From NCBI GenBank assembly GCA_020796225.1, contig CM036753.1, forward strand, positions 68,046,365-68,110,364: 64,000 bases of DNA. Reading direction: 5' to 3'. Below, one piece after another: positions 51,365 through 63,049 of the stretch. Positions within the stretch are counted from its first letter, which is position 1. Each line of letters starts with the position of its first letter. The notes under the pieces are model-generated. The model ran no database searches and had not been told where the DNA came from. It saw nothing but the letters and a program-made list of their open reading frames with translations. A program made the translations under genes and the position numbers. The DNA is from Arion vulgaris (taxonomy: Eukaryota; Mollusca; Gastropoda; Stylommatophora; Arionidae).

Positions 51365-51645
51365 GTCAATCAATCAAGTGCCATGCATGCCGACGTTGGC
51401 GAACATATTTCTCCCCAACTCTCTCTCCAGAGTGTAATTCATCAGCTCTGACGTCGATATCCTATCGAACGACAATGTCAGACAATTTAACATCTTCTAA
51501 CTCTGCCTTCTTCGATCTCTTTTTTAATGTCTTTTACCCGTTTTCCCCAATTGTTCCCACCTTCTTTTCCAATTATGTGTCCGAAGAACATTGATTGTCT
51601 AGTCCTTATTCCTTTGATCAGATTTCGTTGTGTAAAAACATGTTT
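51365..51645 (-). mobile_element. LINE 3' fragment
   Basis: The minus strand reads QRNLIKGIRTRQSMFFGHII and GKRVKDIKKEIEEGR. No other part is visible. Confidence 0.6.
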
Positions 51646-51949
51646 TAAAACCGAATCACTTGTTTTTTGTTGTTGTAAATAGGGTAGTATAAAAAAAAAA
51701 AAACTGTCTCATAGGATTGGTTTATCCTTGGATTCTCCGAAAGGAGTTAATTCTTATTTTTCATGTTTGTTGGCCTACACGCTCTGATATAACCAATAAA
51801 AGGTTCGTCTTAGGTTGAAAGGGGCGTGCCTCGGCTTAAAGAGGCTTTAATCCCCTACTTAACAAACAAATCTCATCATATATTCGGTGTATATAGTTAT
51901 GTAGACAGTAGTTTTCTTGACTTCTATATATATAATATCTTATTGAATG

Positions 51950-52195
51950 GAAATCGTGGCATATCCTCTACAAGTCATCGCCATTAACTACAGTAAACGA
52001 ATCGTCGATTTTCTAGGCATCACTTATACGTTCAGTAGTTTGCCATTGCTTTCTGAACGGTGAGGACTGTTTTCACCGTTCGTAAAAGTCCACGCAAACA
52101 GATTTGCTTCCAAACTGCCGGCCCTGGAGTTTGAACCAGGTATGCTTGGATTGTGATCGAGCTCACAACCGCTTAACCCTTTTGCACTGTAATTA
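51950..52195 (-). mobile_element. SINE family E, minus orientation, complete
   Basis: On the minus strand: head 'aagcggttgtgagctcgatc', B box CTGGTTCAAACTCCAGG, body 'cgttcagaaagcaatggcaaac' and end 'gaggatatgccacga'. This is the reference copy for the interrupted one at 28983-29560. Confidence 0.8.
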
Positions 52196-52409
52196 TTTTT
52201 ACATTTGGACTCATTTATGTTGCAATGTTTTCTGAAGTAGCCATTATACTAGCTTTGCGTCATCTTAAATAATGCCGCTAGCCAGTATATCGGCTTAGAA
52301 GGTCGAAAGGGTTAAGCTACAGACGACCACTATGTATTATTTGTATATTATTACATATTCTTCTTCTTCTCTTCCACCATTTACTTCTTTATAGAAGCGT
52401 TGTTGTAAC

Positions 52410-53260
52410 AAAGTGGTCTAAAAGTGGATAATTTCATAGTTGTAACTTTATTTAATATAGGATATTACATGCCAATATCCAACAAAAAAAGTATTATTAT
52501 TATTACTATTAAGTAACGAGTACTTGCTGCAAAAGTACCGAATAATTATAATACTTAAAGTAATTGGAAGGCACTTCTTTACTAGGGACTATGACTGCCT
52601 GCTCTATCAGGTGCCCTTGACCTACTGTGATCTCTGCTTTCGGAAGAGCTTAATGTATTTTTGTTTTAGTGGCCGTCAGCCCAAAAAGACTTCCAACTTG
52701 ACTAAGTTACAACCCCTTGTCTACGAGACAACGAAATATATGGTGGTTGTAGTCTGTGCCAACAATTGTTTATCTTTAGATCGACTGTTCAGTATGAATA
52801 AAATATTCATACAATGAGCAAAAGTGAAATACGAATGTCACGGAATATACTACAGTTACACGTAGGCCACTTTTCTATTTTTGATTTCATTAATTTCAAG
52901 TGGAAGTATTATTTATTTTTATTAAAAAGTAAATAAGTAATTATAAATCATTTTGAAAATAAATCATGAAATCATAAATGTAATTGATGATCATGAATTA
53001 AATTTAACAATTAATATACAATTATTTATAACCTGTCGAATCTCCTTCCATGATTCGATAGTATTGATAGATAGAATCAATTCACTCTTGAGGTCTCTGT
53101 GACTAGTCCGACTAGGAATAATAATTATTGCGATTAGATTTAGCAGCGAGTCTTGAGTGTGAGAATCACGCTTGCACTTGCTTGCTTGACGACTACACCA
53201 TGAGTGTGAAGAGTAATGAGTATGTGCACACCTTTCGCTGTTGCACATAATGGTAATGAT
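52410..53260. other. No gene called
   Basis: The open frame at 52524-52817 (+) has no domain I recognise. The remainder is AT-rich. Confidence 0.4.
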
Positions 53261-53277
53261 AAGTTATTAGTCAAACT

Positions 53278-53529
53278 GCCCGAGTGGTTACCAGGGCCCA
53301 AATTTGGGGTGTAAAGAATAGAACCACTGTTACCTGCCACGCATGTTGTAAGAGGCGACTAAGAAGTTTGGCTGAAATTGGATGCATGTGTCCTAAACAT
53401 GTAGAAGTCTATGCGTTTAGGGGCCTACCAAACCAATGTGCAACGTATACACGTTCTTGGCAAAGATCAAACATATCACAAAGAGTGATTAAAATTGGTC
53501 GTAAGAACGAACGCAAAGAAGAAGAAGAA
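53278..53529 (+). mobile_element. SINE family A with 13-bp target-site duplication
   Basis: TATTAGTCAAACT flanks the element (53265-53277 and 53530-53542). Core 'tgtaagaggcgactaagaag' and a (GAA)n tail. Very close to the 34198 and 42956 copies. Confidence 0.93.
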
Positions 53530-53814
53530 TATTAGTCAAACTCAAGCTAATATGTTCATAGAGTCTCATAGTCATAGGCCATGATAGGGTATGTATTGAT
53601 TAACAGACTATTGTATCTTTGACTTTTGTTAGATTCTCAGTCCATGCAATTATTCTTGAAAGTTTCAAAAAGGGTGGTTACAAAATAAATAAACTGTCCA
53701 TTTAAGATACAAACCACCAGGGTAATGAGTGGATATTTGTCATGGATAAATATGTAATTATATATATATATCCATATCGCTATGTCTACAAAATTAATCT
53801 ATTAGACCCTTTAG

Positions 53815-54180
53815 TGTAAAATACTATCAGCTGTGCTGCAGAATAGATTAAAAACGTACACAGAAGATATCTTAGGTGACTATCAAGCATATTTGAGAGA
53901 GTACACATCAACCATAGACTAGATATTTACACTCTGATAGAAATAACTGATGAAAAATTTGGAGTGTAAAAAAGAAATATACAATATTTCTGTGGATTTC
54001 AGAAAAGCATATGATAGTATACATACATAGGAATAGCCTGTGGAATATTCGGCAGGGATTTGGAATACCGTACAAGCTAGTCTGCGTGACTCAATTATGT
54101 ATGATAAATAAAAGTAACATGGAACCAAATTTGAACTGCAACCAAATACAGATTGCAAAGTGGGTCATTGGGTGGTATTT
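53815..54180 (+). mobile_element. LINE RT fragment, degraded
   Basis: The plus strand reads LQNRLKTYTEDILGDYQA, YTIFLWISEKHMI (motif A region), RNSLWNIRQGFGIPYKLV and TQLCMINKSNME. Stops throughout. Confidence 0.65.
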
Positions 54181-54359
54181 CTAGATTGCCTGCTGTGCCA
54201 GAACTGAGTGTATGCTACATTTTCCACAACTCAGAGCATGGTGATGGCACTGCACATCAAGTTTATGTTTATGGATTCTTCTGGGTATACAAAGGGCTCA
54301 GTTGTCTCACCCTTTCTCTTGACAGGAGAAAAAGAGTGAAAACTTGTCTCCTATAGGAG

Positions 54360-54655
54360 CTGGGAAAAAAATCTCAAAGATATGAAATCTTTTACTTTTT
54401 CCAATTTGTCTCTGTTTATTCTAATGTTAAATTTCGATTTTTCATTTAAAATCATATATATGTTTAATTGTTAAGCACCATGTGTCATGTATGGAGTTTC
54501 TTAACTCCTAGTGGACCAGGGTAACCATGTTTTAACAAGCCATAAACAAAATTCACACATTTTTATACAGGCAGCTATTAGTTATTACAGAAAAATGTGT
54601 TTTCTTATATATGGAACGTGTACCATATATAAAAATGTTTAGAATTGAAGCTTCT
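54360..54655. other. No gene seen
   Basis: AT-rich, nothing supported. Confidence 0.45.
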
Positions 54656-54656
54656 T

Positions 54657-56180
54657 CTTCGAATAATAATAATAATAATTCCTCTCGTACCGTTATACGT
54701 TACATAGGGCCTGCAAGTAATTTCTCCATACCGCTCTATCCTGGGCAACTCGCTCAATCTCCTCCATGGAACTGAGACCGATATTTCCTGCCTCTCTCAG
54801 CAAAGTTCGCTCAGGGTCTCCTTAGGTCGACCTCTCTTTCTTGAACCCTTTGCATCCCACTTCAATGCCTGCTTTGATATTCGTTGATCATTTTTCCTCA
54901 AGGTGTGCCCAACATATCTCCATCTTCTCTTTCTAATAACAGTTGTCACTAGTGGTTGACCAGACATGTCTCTGATTTCATCACTTCTCCTGAATTCGTT
55001 CCATTTTATATTCATTATTTTTGCAGACATCTATTTTCAAATGCATTCAACTTGCTTTCTATATCTTTAGTCATTTTCCAACTCTGCTGGCATATGTTAG
55101 GATTGATACAACATTTGAATTGAAAATTCGTAATTTAGTTTTAATACTATATAACTTGCAGTTCCATATTTTATTTAGACTTTTAAAAGCTGATGTTGCT
55201 TTGCCAATTCGTATCATAATTTCTTTTTAACATTTCCTGTGCAATCAAAATTGCTACCCAAATAGGTGAACTGCTCTGTTATTTTTATCATTTTAGATTC
55301 CAGTGTGATATCTGCATTACTTGCCATAGGTGTCTTCATTATATTTGTTTTTCATAGCTTATCTGCAGTCCAACTTTTGATGCTATAGATGACAAGTTGT
55401 CTGTTTTTCTTTGCATATCTTGGTTTGTTTTTACTTAACAAGGCAATATCATCTGCAAAATCGAAATCTTCTAGTTGACTATTTTTGACCCAATCGATGC
55501 CAGTTTCGCCCCTGCAACATTTTCGCATCACCCAGTCAATGGCCACTCCAAACAATAGCGGAGATAGAATACAGCCTTGCTTTACTCGGTTTCAACCATA
55601 AACCAGTCGCTGTGTCCACCATCAGTGCGAACTGCACACTGTGAACCATCATAGAGGCTCTTTAAAATTTTTTTATTATTTTGTCTGGTATTCCATAGCA
55701 TCTCAGAATATTCCACAGAGAGATTCTGTGTAGACTATCAAAGGCTTTTTAAAATCGATGAAATTTAGTATGAGTGGTTGTTGCTTCTCAATATGTTCCT
55801 CCAAAATTAGTCGTAGGGTAATTATTTGGTCTAAGCAGCTTCTCCCAGGTCTAAAACCAGCTTGTTCTTCTCTCAGGGTTGTGTCCACTGCTCCTTTGAT
55901 TCTATTAAGAATGATTTTGCAGAAAGTCTTGGTCATTACTGATAATAGGGTGATCCCTCTCAAGTTGTTGCAATCTTTGAGATCACCTTTTTGGGGATCT
56001 TAACAATTATTCCCTTCTTCCATTGATCTGGGACAGTTTCTTCTTCCCATACTTTATAAAATAGTTTTTGCACCTGGCTAATAGTTGTATCATCAGCCGC
56101 TTTGAGCATTTCTGCAGTAATGTTGTCATCACCCGCTGCCTTATTGTTTATCAAGGAATTGATTGCCTCCTTGACCTCAG
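54657..56180 (-). mobile_element. LINE, RT to 3' end, TTA-type tail
   Basis: Minus strand from 56180: NKAAGDDNITAEMLKAAD, MRGITLLSVMTKTFCKIILN, AGFRPGRSCLDQIITLRLIL, FIDF-motif A, DFADDIALLSKNKPR (motif C intact), then MNIKWNEF...RRWRYVGHTLRK and GRPKETL. The 3' end is an (ATT)n run at 54660-54676. Several frameshifts. This is the parent type of the short fragments at 4, 13 and 27 kb. Confidence 0.88.
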
Positions 56181-56186
56181 ATTACC

Positions 56187-56330
56187 TCTTCTTCGAATGC
56201 TCCATATCAATCACTTGTTAATCACTCTTTGTGATTTATATGTGATCTGAGCCTAAGAGTTATTGTATGTTGAACCAGTTATGCGCCTACAAGTAGATCT
56301 GATTTTTTAGACTTTTTATTTACTAGGGTG
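56187..56330 (-). mobile_element. SINE family B, truncated
   Basis: Tail complement 'ctcttcttcgaatgctcc' through 'tttatttactagggtg'. The core and head are missing. It abuts the 5' end of the preceding LINE fragment. Confidence 0.8.
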
Positions 56331-56479
56331 TTTAAAATTGAATGCTTTGTTTATTTACATTGGTGAAATATTGCTGAATAAAAAAAAATATGCAAAATGA
56401 TTTTTAATAAGAAGGCAACAAATGAAAAATAAAATGAGAACAAAATTATCATTTACACCTCAATTTAAATATATCTGCA

Positions 56480-56990
56480 ATCCATCTGGCCAGCAATAGT
56501 GGGAGGGCCATTCAGAATCAGAACTGTTTTGATTCTGGACACGACTTTGCTAGCACATTTCCGCCATGTTAGGTCGGGTATTTTCCGGTTTCGTTTGCTG
56601 AGCTACTGAGTTAGTGCTTGAGCAACGCTGTGAGCTATGAATGTTACATGGAATGCTTTTGCTGTGTCAACCGTGCATTTGTTGTGATTGTGGGTATTCA
56701 GAAATTGGCGGACAGCGGTTATGACGAACTGACTCAATCTGCTGTATGCAGTGTTTTGCGTGTGCAGAAAGCTGGATTTTGTCGTGATTGATGTTCCTTC
56801 GACATGAATTGCAATTCAAGTGATGAACAGTTTTGTGTTGACACTTTAGCAATGGTCATATGCTTTAAGCGGTGCTGGTTGCTTTGTGTGGCGGTACAAC
56901 AGTTTCATTCTGGAATTAGTTCACGACACAGGAGACAATTGTTAGCATTTTGTGTGATTTTCGTTCTCACAGGAATGGAGCAATTATGGG
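56480..56990 (+). repeat. Dispersed repeat, inverted partner at 61433-61890
   Basis: Blocks 'ctggccagcaatagtggg', 'ccattcagaatcagaact', 'aaccggaaaat' and 'ggagcaattatggggt' recur in reverse order and orientation at 61433-61890. No coding frame and no terminal inverted repeat seen. Confidence 0.78.
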
Positions 56991-56999
56991 GTAAATATA

Positions 57000-57205
57000 A
57001 ACTTTTTTTTTTTTTTTATCCAGAAGCACTTGAGCTTTTCAGCTCTTTGGCTCGGTGCCATGGACACTGTAACCCTTCGGTTCGGTGCCACGAACACCGT
57101 AAATCTGGGGAATTTGTAGCTTTTTCTGCCATCCTGCGGAATTGAACCCGCACACACAGAGGATAGTCACCCGTAGTCCAACACGCTACGAACACGCTGG
57201 CAGAC
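57000..57205 (-). mobile_element. SINE family F, tRNA-derived, with poly-A
   Basis: A T-run (poly-A on the minus strand) at 57002-57018; B box GCGGGTTCAATTCC on the minus strand at about 57140-57153; an A-box-like region near 57185. Single copy noticed. Confidence 0.6.
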
Positions 57206-57209
57206 GGGC

Positions 57210-57665
57210 ATTTATAGAAACTATGAACTATATGAACTGCAATCCATATAATGTATTTCTGTTCACACTACATCCATATTTGCACAATTCAGAAACGTTT
57301 CACTTTTTAAAATGAATAAGTAACATATTTTAAACAGTTTTATGCCAGAAGATGAAGCCCTTACGTCAAGTTAAAATTGCAAGCTAAAATAAAAATTAGT
57401 TTTTGAATTTTTTGTCTCTTGTATCACAGTTTAATAAACTGAAATCAAAAACTGCTATATCCACATGGGAAGCTGGTAAAGGTGAATGACCATAGGTTAA
57501 ATTAATAAAGATGAACTGGAATATAAAATGACAACAACTTGGACTACCAAACGCCACTACATAATGTTTGAAAATGGATATCCAACAAAAACTCTACATA
57601 GCTTGGTGTCTGGACCTCTAAGGGCTAAATGCTATTTTTATTACTTTTATACTGGTGTCTAATAG
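57210..57665. other. No gene seen
   Basis: AT-rich upstream flank of FHIP2A. Confidence 0.45.
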
Positions 57666-57671
57666 TAGCTT

Positions 57672-57905
57672 GAGAGCAGTAATAGTATAGTGGCTAGTAC
57701 ACTTGCTGCATAGGCGTGCTGTCCGAGGTTCAATTCCATAGTGGAAGTGAAATATTTTTCAAATACAACTCTCATGTTGACCCAACTTCAATTTGGTACC
57801 AGAGAAACACTTAGAAGTAAAGGCGGTGACTTAATTTAACCACATCACCCATCATGTACCATTGGTCAAAGAAAAATATGGGTCTTACACCTTATTTCCC
57901 AGTAT
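57672..57905 (+). mobile_element. SINE family G, tRNA-derived
   Basis: 'agtatagtggctagtacact' (A box) and CCGAGGTTCAATTCC (B box at about 57726-57740). The body ends near 'catggtatgaatac'. Single copy noticed. Confidence 0.6.
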
Positions 57906-58073
57906 ACCTCATGGTATGAATACTGGTTCCTTTACTTTTATGAAACAATAGTAGCATTGCTTAGTAATTTATTACAGTTTATATGTCTGTTTATATGTCT
58001 GTTTATTTTTGTTCTTTGTTGTTCTATTATATAGATGCTATGATAGCCGGTGCGACTTGCAATGAAAAAAGCA

Positions 58074-58118
58074 ATGTTCCACAAGTTCACCAACTTTATT
58101 CAACAAGCAGTTGAAACG
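58074..58118 (+). CDS. FHIP2A: FHIP2A exon 1
   Basis: 15 codons, from ATG to a donor ACG|GTATGT. Phase 0 exit. Confidence 0.82.
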
Positions 58119-61100
58119 GTATGTTGTAATGCACATAAAGTCATTAATTAAAGTCATAAAATTATTTCTCAGAGAAACCATCTACGGATCATTTTAATTT
58201 ATCTTATGGTACTGGTACAGACAGGGATCAGAGAAATCACCTTCATTTTTGCCCCTGGGCACGCAGAAGTCAATGAACGAGCTGATAGATTGGCTGGCAT
58301 GACTACGATATCAGAGGGAGCTGCAATGGACTGAAATTACATTTGTAATGCATTAAAAGAGTCTTTCCGAACGGAGGAGGTTCAGGGTTGTGAATCCCAG
58401 TCACTGATCAGATTGAGAGAGATGGTTGTCGATATTGGTACAGTTCGAAGAATGACATACCAAATATGCAAAAAAGATTGATTAATCAACATCGAGCTGG
58501 CATGTTGGGTCGCTGGATGCTGCTGGATTTGTTGAGGCGGAGACCGGAGCACCTATGGACATGTCTGGAGTGCTATGATGATAGTCCTCTGATAACTGAT
58601 TGTGTACTTAATCGTTGTGTTCATGTCAATCTTTTAAAGAAGCACTGAAAGTGTTTTTAATTATATAAATATGTAAACAGAAGAAAAGTAAAAAAAATTG
58701 TTCATTTGAGGATCATCTACATCAGACATGTCCATAATTGCTCCAATCTCCTCTTAAGCATATATTTCAGTGTGTTTAGACTAAAAACTCCTGTTCTGTG
58801 TTGGTTGATGTATCTACTGGGGTTTCTCTCATGGTTTTCCCATCTTGCAGTGCCTATCAGTATGCATAACTTGTGCAACCCACATAGAGAATACCCTTCA
58901 TCTTCTTTGTTGAAATCTTCAGAGAGTATGTTTTTTCTTAGAGCATTGATGATGTCCATGTTGTCATTAGAAGACCCATTTCTTGATCGCAGCATTGCTC
59001 AGACTATTGTAATTGAGTTGAAAAATCTAATGGTACCTCATGGTTATGTACATAGATAAAAGGATCCAGAGTGACCAGATTAGTTACACCAGAAAAGTAA
59101 TACATTAATGGCAACATTTGGGAATGAAATATAACTGTTATATGAAACTTTTCCCTAAACAACAGACTTTGAGTGTTTATTTTTCTTCCACATAGCTAGG
59201 TTTTCTTTTATATGGCTTAACATTTAATATTATTTCATCTGTTAATTAAAGTTATTGAAATAATTTAATTTTGTATAATTTTTAAACATTTCTTGTTGCC
59301 AGGATAGTGCCCTCACATTTGTGTAAAAAACAGTCACTTTATATGTATGCAGTTAATATGTTGCTAACTTGTAATTCATTTTTTTGGCAGTTTTCACCAA
59401 ATGTTTCCCCCCAGGAAGAATTTGTTTACCACTGGAAGTCTGTTACAAGTTACTTTGTTGACAGTAGAGGTGAGTATGCTATACAGCTTATTTAATCTTG
59501 ATGGGGTACTATTTTCATTTAAATATATTTTGTTACTGAGTATTTCAATGATGACCTTGAATTTGGAGATTTCTGATTAGGCAAATATAGTTTTACTTTT
59601 ACTTTAGCTTTTGTATTGTAATTTGATATTGACAACCTACATATTTACATTGTTCGTTGTGACTTGACTTATTCCTCTCCGTTCCTCGTGGAGCATAGGG
59701 CCTGAACAGTTGTTCGCCACTTTTCCCTTCTCTGGCTGCTTTCTTTATGATCTCCCAGAATCTGTCTCCGGCATGGAGCCCTAGTCCTTTCCGAGACTCA
59801 AGTTGACTTTGAACAATTTGTGTTCAGTTTCTGTAACTACTTACTTTTTTAAATGGATGGATAGTTAGCCCATCGCACAACCCCCAACCTGGAGGCCACG
59901 TTTAGTCCGACCTCTTTCCTTTGACCTGTCCTGCTTGGGTAACCCTGTCAACATAGCTCTCTGGTCAATTTTTAGTTGTACTTTAAAGAAAATTGTAATT
60001 AATTGTTTTGTATCTGTACATTTGGAGTACATGAGAGTTTTCTTATCCAAATGTAAAGGTGGAAATGCACGGATTGAAGAGACTGCAATACCAGAGCATC
60101 TTATGTCAATGCTGCGAATCATTCAAGAAGAGGAGTCTGACCTTGGTGAGGCTGGAACAACAGGCATGTGTTTAGAGTACTTGCTTCAACACAGACTGTT
60201 GGAGACACTTTATACACTTGGCCGAACCGATGTAAGCTTGTCAAAATTTTAACACTTATTTCTAAAATAGTCTTAGTTTTACATCAAACATCTACATTTT
60301 ATGTATAGATTTCTTTATGTCTTGCATTGAGTACTAAAATTACCTGCATGTTTTTCAAGTGAGTCGACTTTATCTATCTATATCCTCTTCATGTTCCATA
60401 GACACATAAGATTTCTACAAGAGATCTCCATTATTGCCATTCTGCTGCCTTTATACTAAAACACAGTTCTTCTCTACGTTTCCCTTGGATATCCAAGCCT
60501 TCTTTTCCTATCCGCAGTCCAGCAGAGAGCTGTCCTAGCCATTGTCCCTTCTGGCATACAACTTTGCTTATTACAGGCACCAATATCCTTGATGCTGAAG
60601 TATTTTAGAGTATTTAATGAGACCTACGAATAGAATAGGTCAGACAAAGAAAGCATTTAAGAAATTTAAAGCTGTCACATGCAACAAACAATACATCTAT
60701 ACAATTAAGAACAAAAGTTATTCAGTATTACATTTGCAGTCAATGGGTCATTGCAAGGTTGGAATGTTACTTTCATATATAGGTCCATGATCTACAAACT
60801 GGTACTGCCATTGATGCTGATGAAAAAATCTTAGTTTTTGAAGAAAACCATTTTTATCTATCAGCAAAATAAATGACCATGCTTTTTTACTACCATTCTG
60901 AGGTAACTTTAGAAGATATTGTCTAACATCATGAGGAAGACCAAGAGACAGATGAATAGACACTTTTAAAGAAACACTATTGTAACATGCTTGATCCAAC
61001 TATGAGACTTTGAGCTTCCCACTATGTTAGACAAGACATGTGTTACAGATTTCCAGAATTTTCTAAATGTTAGTCTTAGTGGTACCATTGTGACAGGGGG

Positions 61101-62436
61101 CATATTACGTATCGTTAGTTAGTTGAACTTTGTCATACTTTCCAATTCTCTCTATTCCTGTTGTGCCTTTCAACGTTAGTGTATGTGAAGAGTTCTGGCA
61201 AGTTCCTTCGAGTATGCCTCATATATGATGTTTCCTACCATCTCTGATATTTCTGTGGTTGATTGTTTGCTTGGCAACCTTAGACATTGAGACAATTGAA
61301 TCTGAATAGTAGTACTTGTTGGGATGTACTGTTGGGTAATAATCATGTTACAGGGCTGAACTATCTGCCATACTTAGAGAAAGGAAAATATAGACTTTTC
61401 ATAGTTCATATGTACGGTTCCAACTTCACTGCAACAGGTCACCCCATAATTGCTCCGTTCCTGTGCCAACGAAAATCACACGAAATGCTAACAACTGTCT
61501 CCTGTGTCGTGAACTAATTCCAGAATGAAACAGCCGTACCACCACAGAAAACAACCAGCACAGCATAAATGCATATGGCCATCGCCAAAATGTCAACACA
61601 AAACTGTTCATAGCTGGAATTGAAATTCATATCGAAGGGAACATCAATAACGACAAAATCCAGCTTTCTGCATATGCAAAACACTGCATACGGTAGATGA
61701 CACAGTAAAAAGCATTCCATATAACATTCATAGCTCACAGCATTGCTCAAGCACTAACTCAGTAGCTCGGCAAACGAAACCGGAAAATACCCAACCAAAC
61801 ATGGCGGAAATGCGCTAACAAAGTTGTGTCCAGAATCAAACAGTTCTGATTCTGAATGGCCCTCTCGCATTCCACCATTGCTGGCCAGGACAAATTTTGG
61901 ACAATAGTAATAAGTAAAGAAAAACTAAGAAAGTCAGGGAATATCAGAAATGCCTAGTGAAGACAGCAAGTATGTTTAGTATTGAAATTCTCAAAAAATA
62001 CATGATAGGTAATAGATTTGATTATAAAGACTTCTAGATGCAGTATATGATAATGATAATTTTCTTCCTGTCAATTTGATAAGAAAACAATCATCATCAA
62101 CAATCTGTCATGTGTGTAAAAGACTTGCTGACATTTCAAATCAATCCACTATCGTCTATGAAAATTTGAGTACTTCATCCTCATTTTCTCATTTGTCTCA
62201 GACATTTTCGCTCTTTCTTTCTCCCTTAGTCTAGTTTTATCATAGTTTCTTGAAATCTAGCTAATTATTGACACAACACAAATTCCACTAAAGAAAGTTC
62301 TTTTTTAATCATAATTTTGTTCAAAATGCAGCACCCTCCTGGAATGAAGCAAATTGTACTGAGCTTCTTCACCAAACTGTTGTCTAGGATCTCCCATCCT
62401 CTCTTGCCTCATATCAATGTTCATCGTGCTGTCCAG
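58074..62436 (+). CDS. FHIP2A: FHIP2A / FAM160B1 orthologue, first four coding exons (gene continues past the window)
   Basis: Exons 58074-58118, 59391-59469, 60059-60231 and 62332-62436 join with phases 0, 1, 0 into 134 codons. Seen: [15 protein letters not shown], then [56 protein letters not shown] and [13 protein letters not shown]. Known: these match the N-terminal part of FHIP2 proteins, about 750 residues long, which bridge cargo to HOOK and the dynein motor in FTS-Hook-FHIP complexes; FHIP2A is tied to Rab1-positive cargo. The start could also be the in-frame ATG at 58062, but 58074 gives the family's usual MF.KFT start. Introns carry LINE tails in both directions and half of an inverted repeat pair. 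Roughly 600 residues lie beyond position 64000. Confidence 0.88.
58209..58650 (+). mobile_element. LINE RNase H tail fragment (copy 7) in FHIP2A intron 1
   Basis: The plus strand reads [29 protein letters not shown], [29 protein letters not shown] and [14 protein letters not shown]. It starts at the same RNase H position as the copy at 9905-10290. Confidence 0.82.
58700..58995 (-). mobile_element. LINE RNase H tail fragment (copy 8) in FHIP2A intron 1
   Basis: The minus frame reads [56 protein letters not shown] and QLWTCLM. Back to back with copy 7. Confidence 0.8.
59391..59469 (+). CDS. FHIP2A: FHIP2A exon 2
   Basis: Acceptor TTTTTTTGGCAG|TTT and donor AGAG|GTGAGT. Encodes [20 protein letters not shown] and YFVDSR, then one base of the Gly codon. 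Confidence 0.9.
59660..59780 (-). mobile_element. LINE 3' tail fragment
   Basis: The minus strand reads [19 protein letters not shown]. Same tail as 63060-63600. Confidence 0.65.
60059..60231 (+). CDS. FHIP2A: FHIP2A exon 3
   Basis: Acceptor ATGTAAAG|GTG has a poor pyrimidine tract but gives the right phase; donor GAT|GTAAGC. Encodes [20 protein letters not shown] through TLYTLGRTD, the most conserved block. Confidence 0.88.
60370..60575 (-). mobile_element. LINE 3' tail fragment
   Basis: The minus strand reads [20 protein letters not shown] and YPRETQRRTVF: an eroded ALxWxPxGKRxRGRPRETWRR end. Confidence 0.55.
60580..61430. other. FHIP2A intron 3, no gene seen
   Basis: Nothing supported. 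The open frame at 61287-61517 runs into the repeat and lacks a domain. Confidence 0.4.
61433..61890 (-). repeat. Dispersed repeat, inverted partner of 56480-56990
   Basis: Reverse-orientation copy, diverged by point changes and indels. Lies in FHIP2A intron 3. Confidence 0.78.
61895..62325. other. FHIP2A intron 3, no gene seen
   Basis: AT-rich and ends in the T-rich acceptor region of exon 4. Confidence 0.45.
62332..62436 (+). CDS. FHIP2A: FHIP2A exon 4
   Basis: 35 codons; acceptor AAATGCAG|CAC and donor CAG|GTTAGT. Encodes [20 protein letters not shown] and [15 protein letters not shown]. The next exon is not in the window. Confidence 0.9.
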
Positions 62437-62607
62437 GTTAGTATCTTGTGATACATAACTATTTTATCTGTTTGAAATCTTCAATTGTACACATATTATT
62501 TAACATGAAGTATATTTATATTGCAAAGAATATCATGGACAAAATACAAATGAGGCAGTCTTTCAAGAAACAAATAAAAAATGTCAAATTGATTAGAGAA
62601 CTTATAT

Positions 62608-62838
62608 GGAGCAAATAATAGTACCACTGCAACCTACAAAGCATATTGTAAGAGGTGACTGAGGTATGGGAGCCTAATGGTAGCCTAGGAGCTACCTAGT
62701 AAATAAAAAGGTCACAGAAATCGGATGTGCTGGCCTACGTGTAGGCGCATAACTGGTACAACCACTCTTAGGCTCAGATCACATACAGATCACACAGAGT
62801 AGTTAACAAGTGGTCGATATGGAGCGTTCGAAGAAGAG
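62608..62838 (+). mobile_element. SINE family B, plus orientation
   Basis: 'ggagcaaataatagtaccac', core 'gtaagaggtgactgagg', 'gctacctagtaaataaaaag', end 'ggagcgttcgaagaaga'. Confidence 0.85.
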
Positions 62839-63049
62839 GTCACAAGAAGACATGTCGAATGTGACGGTTTAACCATACTACATTTTCAAAGAGGCCATCT
62901 CAAATGCTTCTAACAATAGCAAGACCGCTGGGATATATGTGTGCAGCCATATTGAGAGTACTTTGACTTGAATTAATGTTTCAGGCCCTCAGTTTAGTAA
63001 CTTTTTCTCCAAGGCCAAATGATAAATACTTTTTGCAGAGACTTAGTGT

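Noticed and set aside
52524..52817. 97-codon open frame as a host exon
   Set aside because: No domain, no convincing splice sites and no second copy; a transposase remnant was considered but nothing supports it.
54153..54356. Cysteine-containing frame as an exon
   Set aside because: It overlaps a degraded LINE RT region and lacks splice sites with compatible phase.
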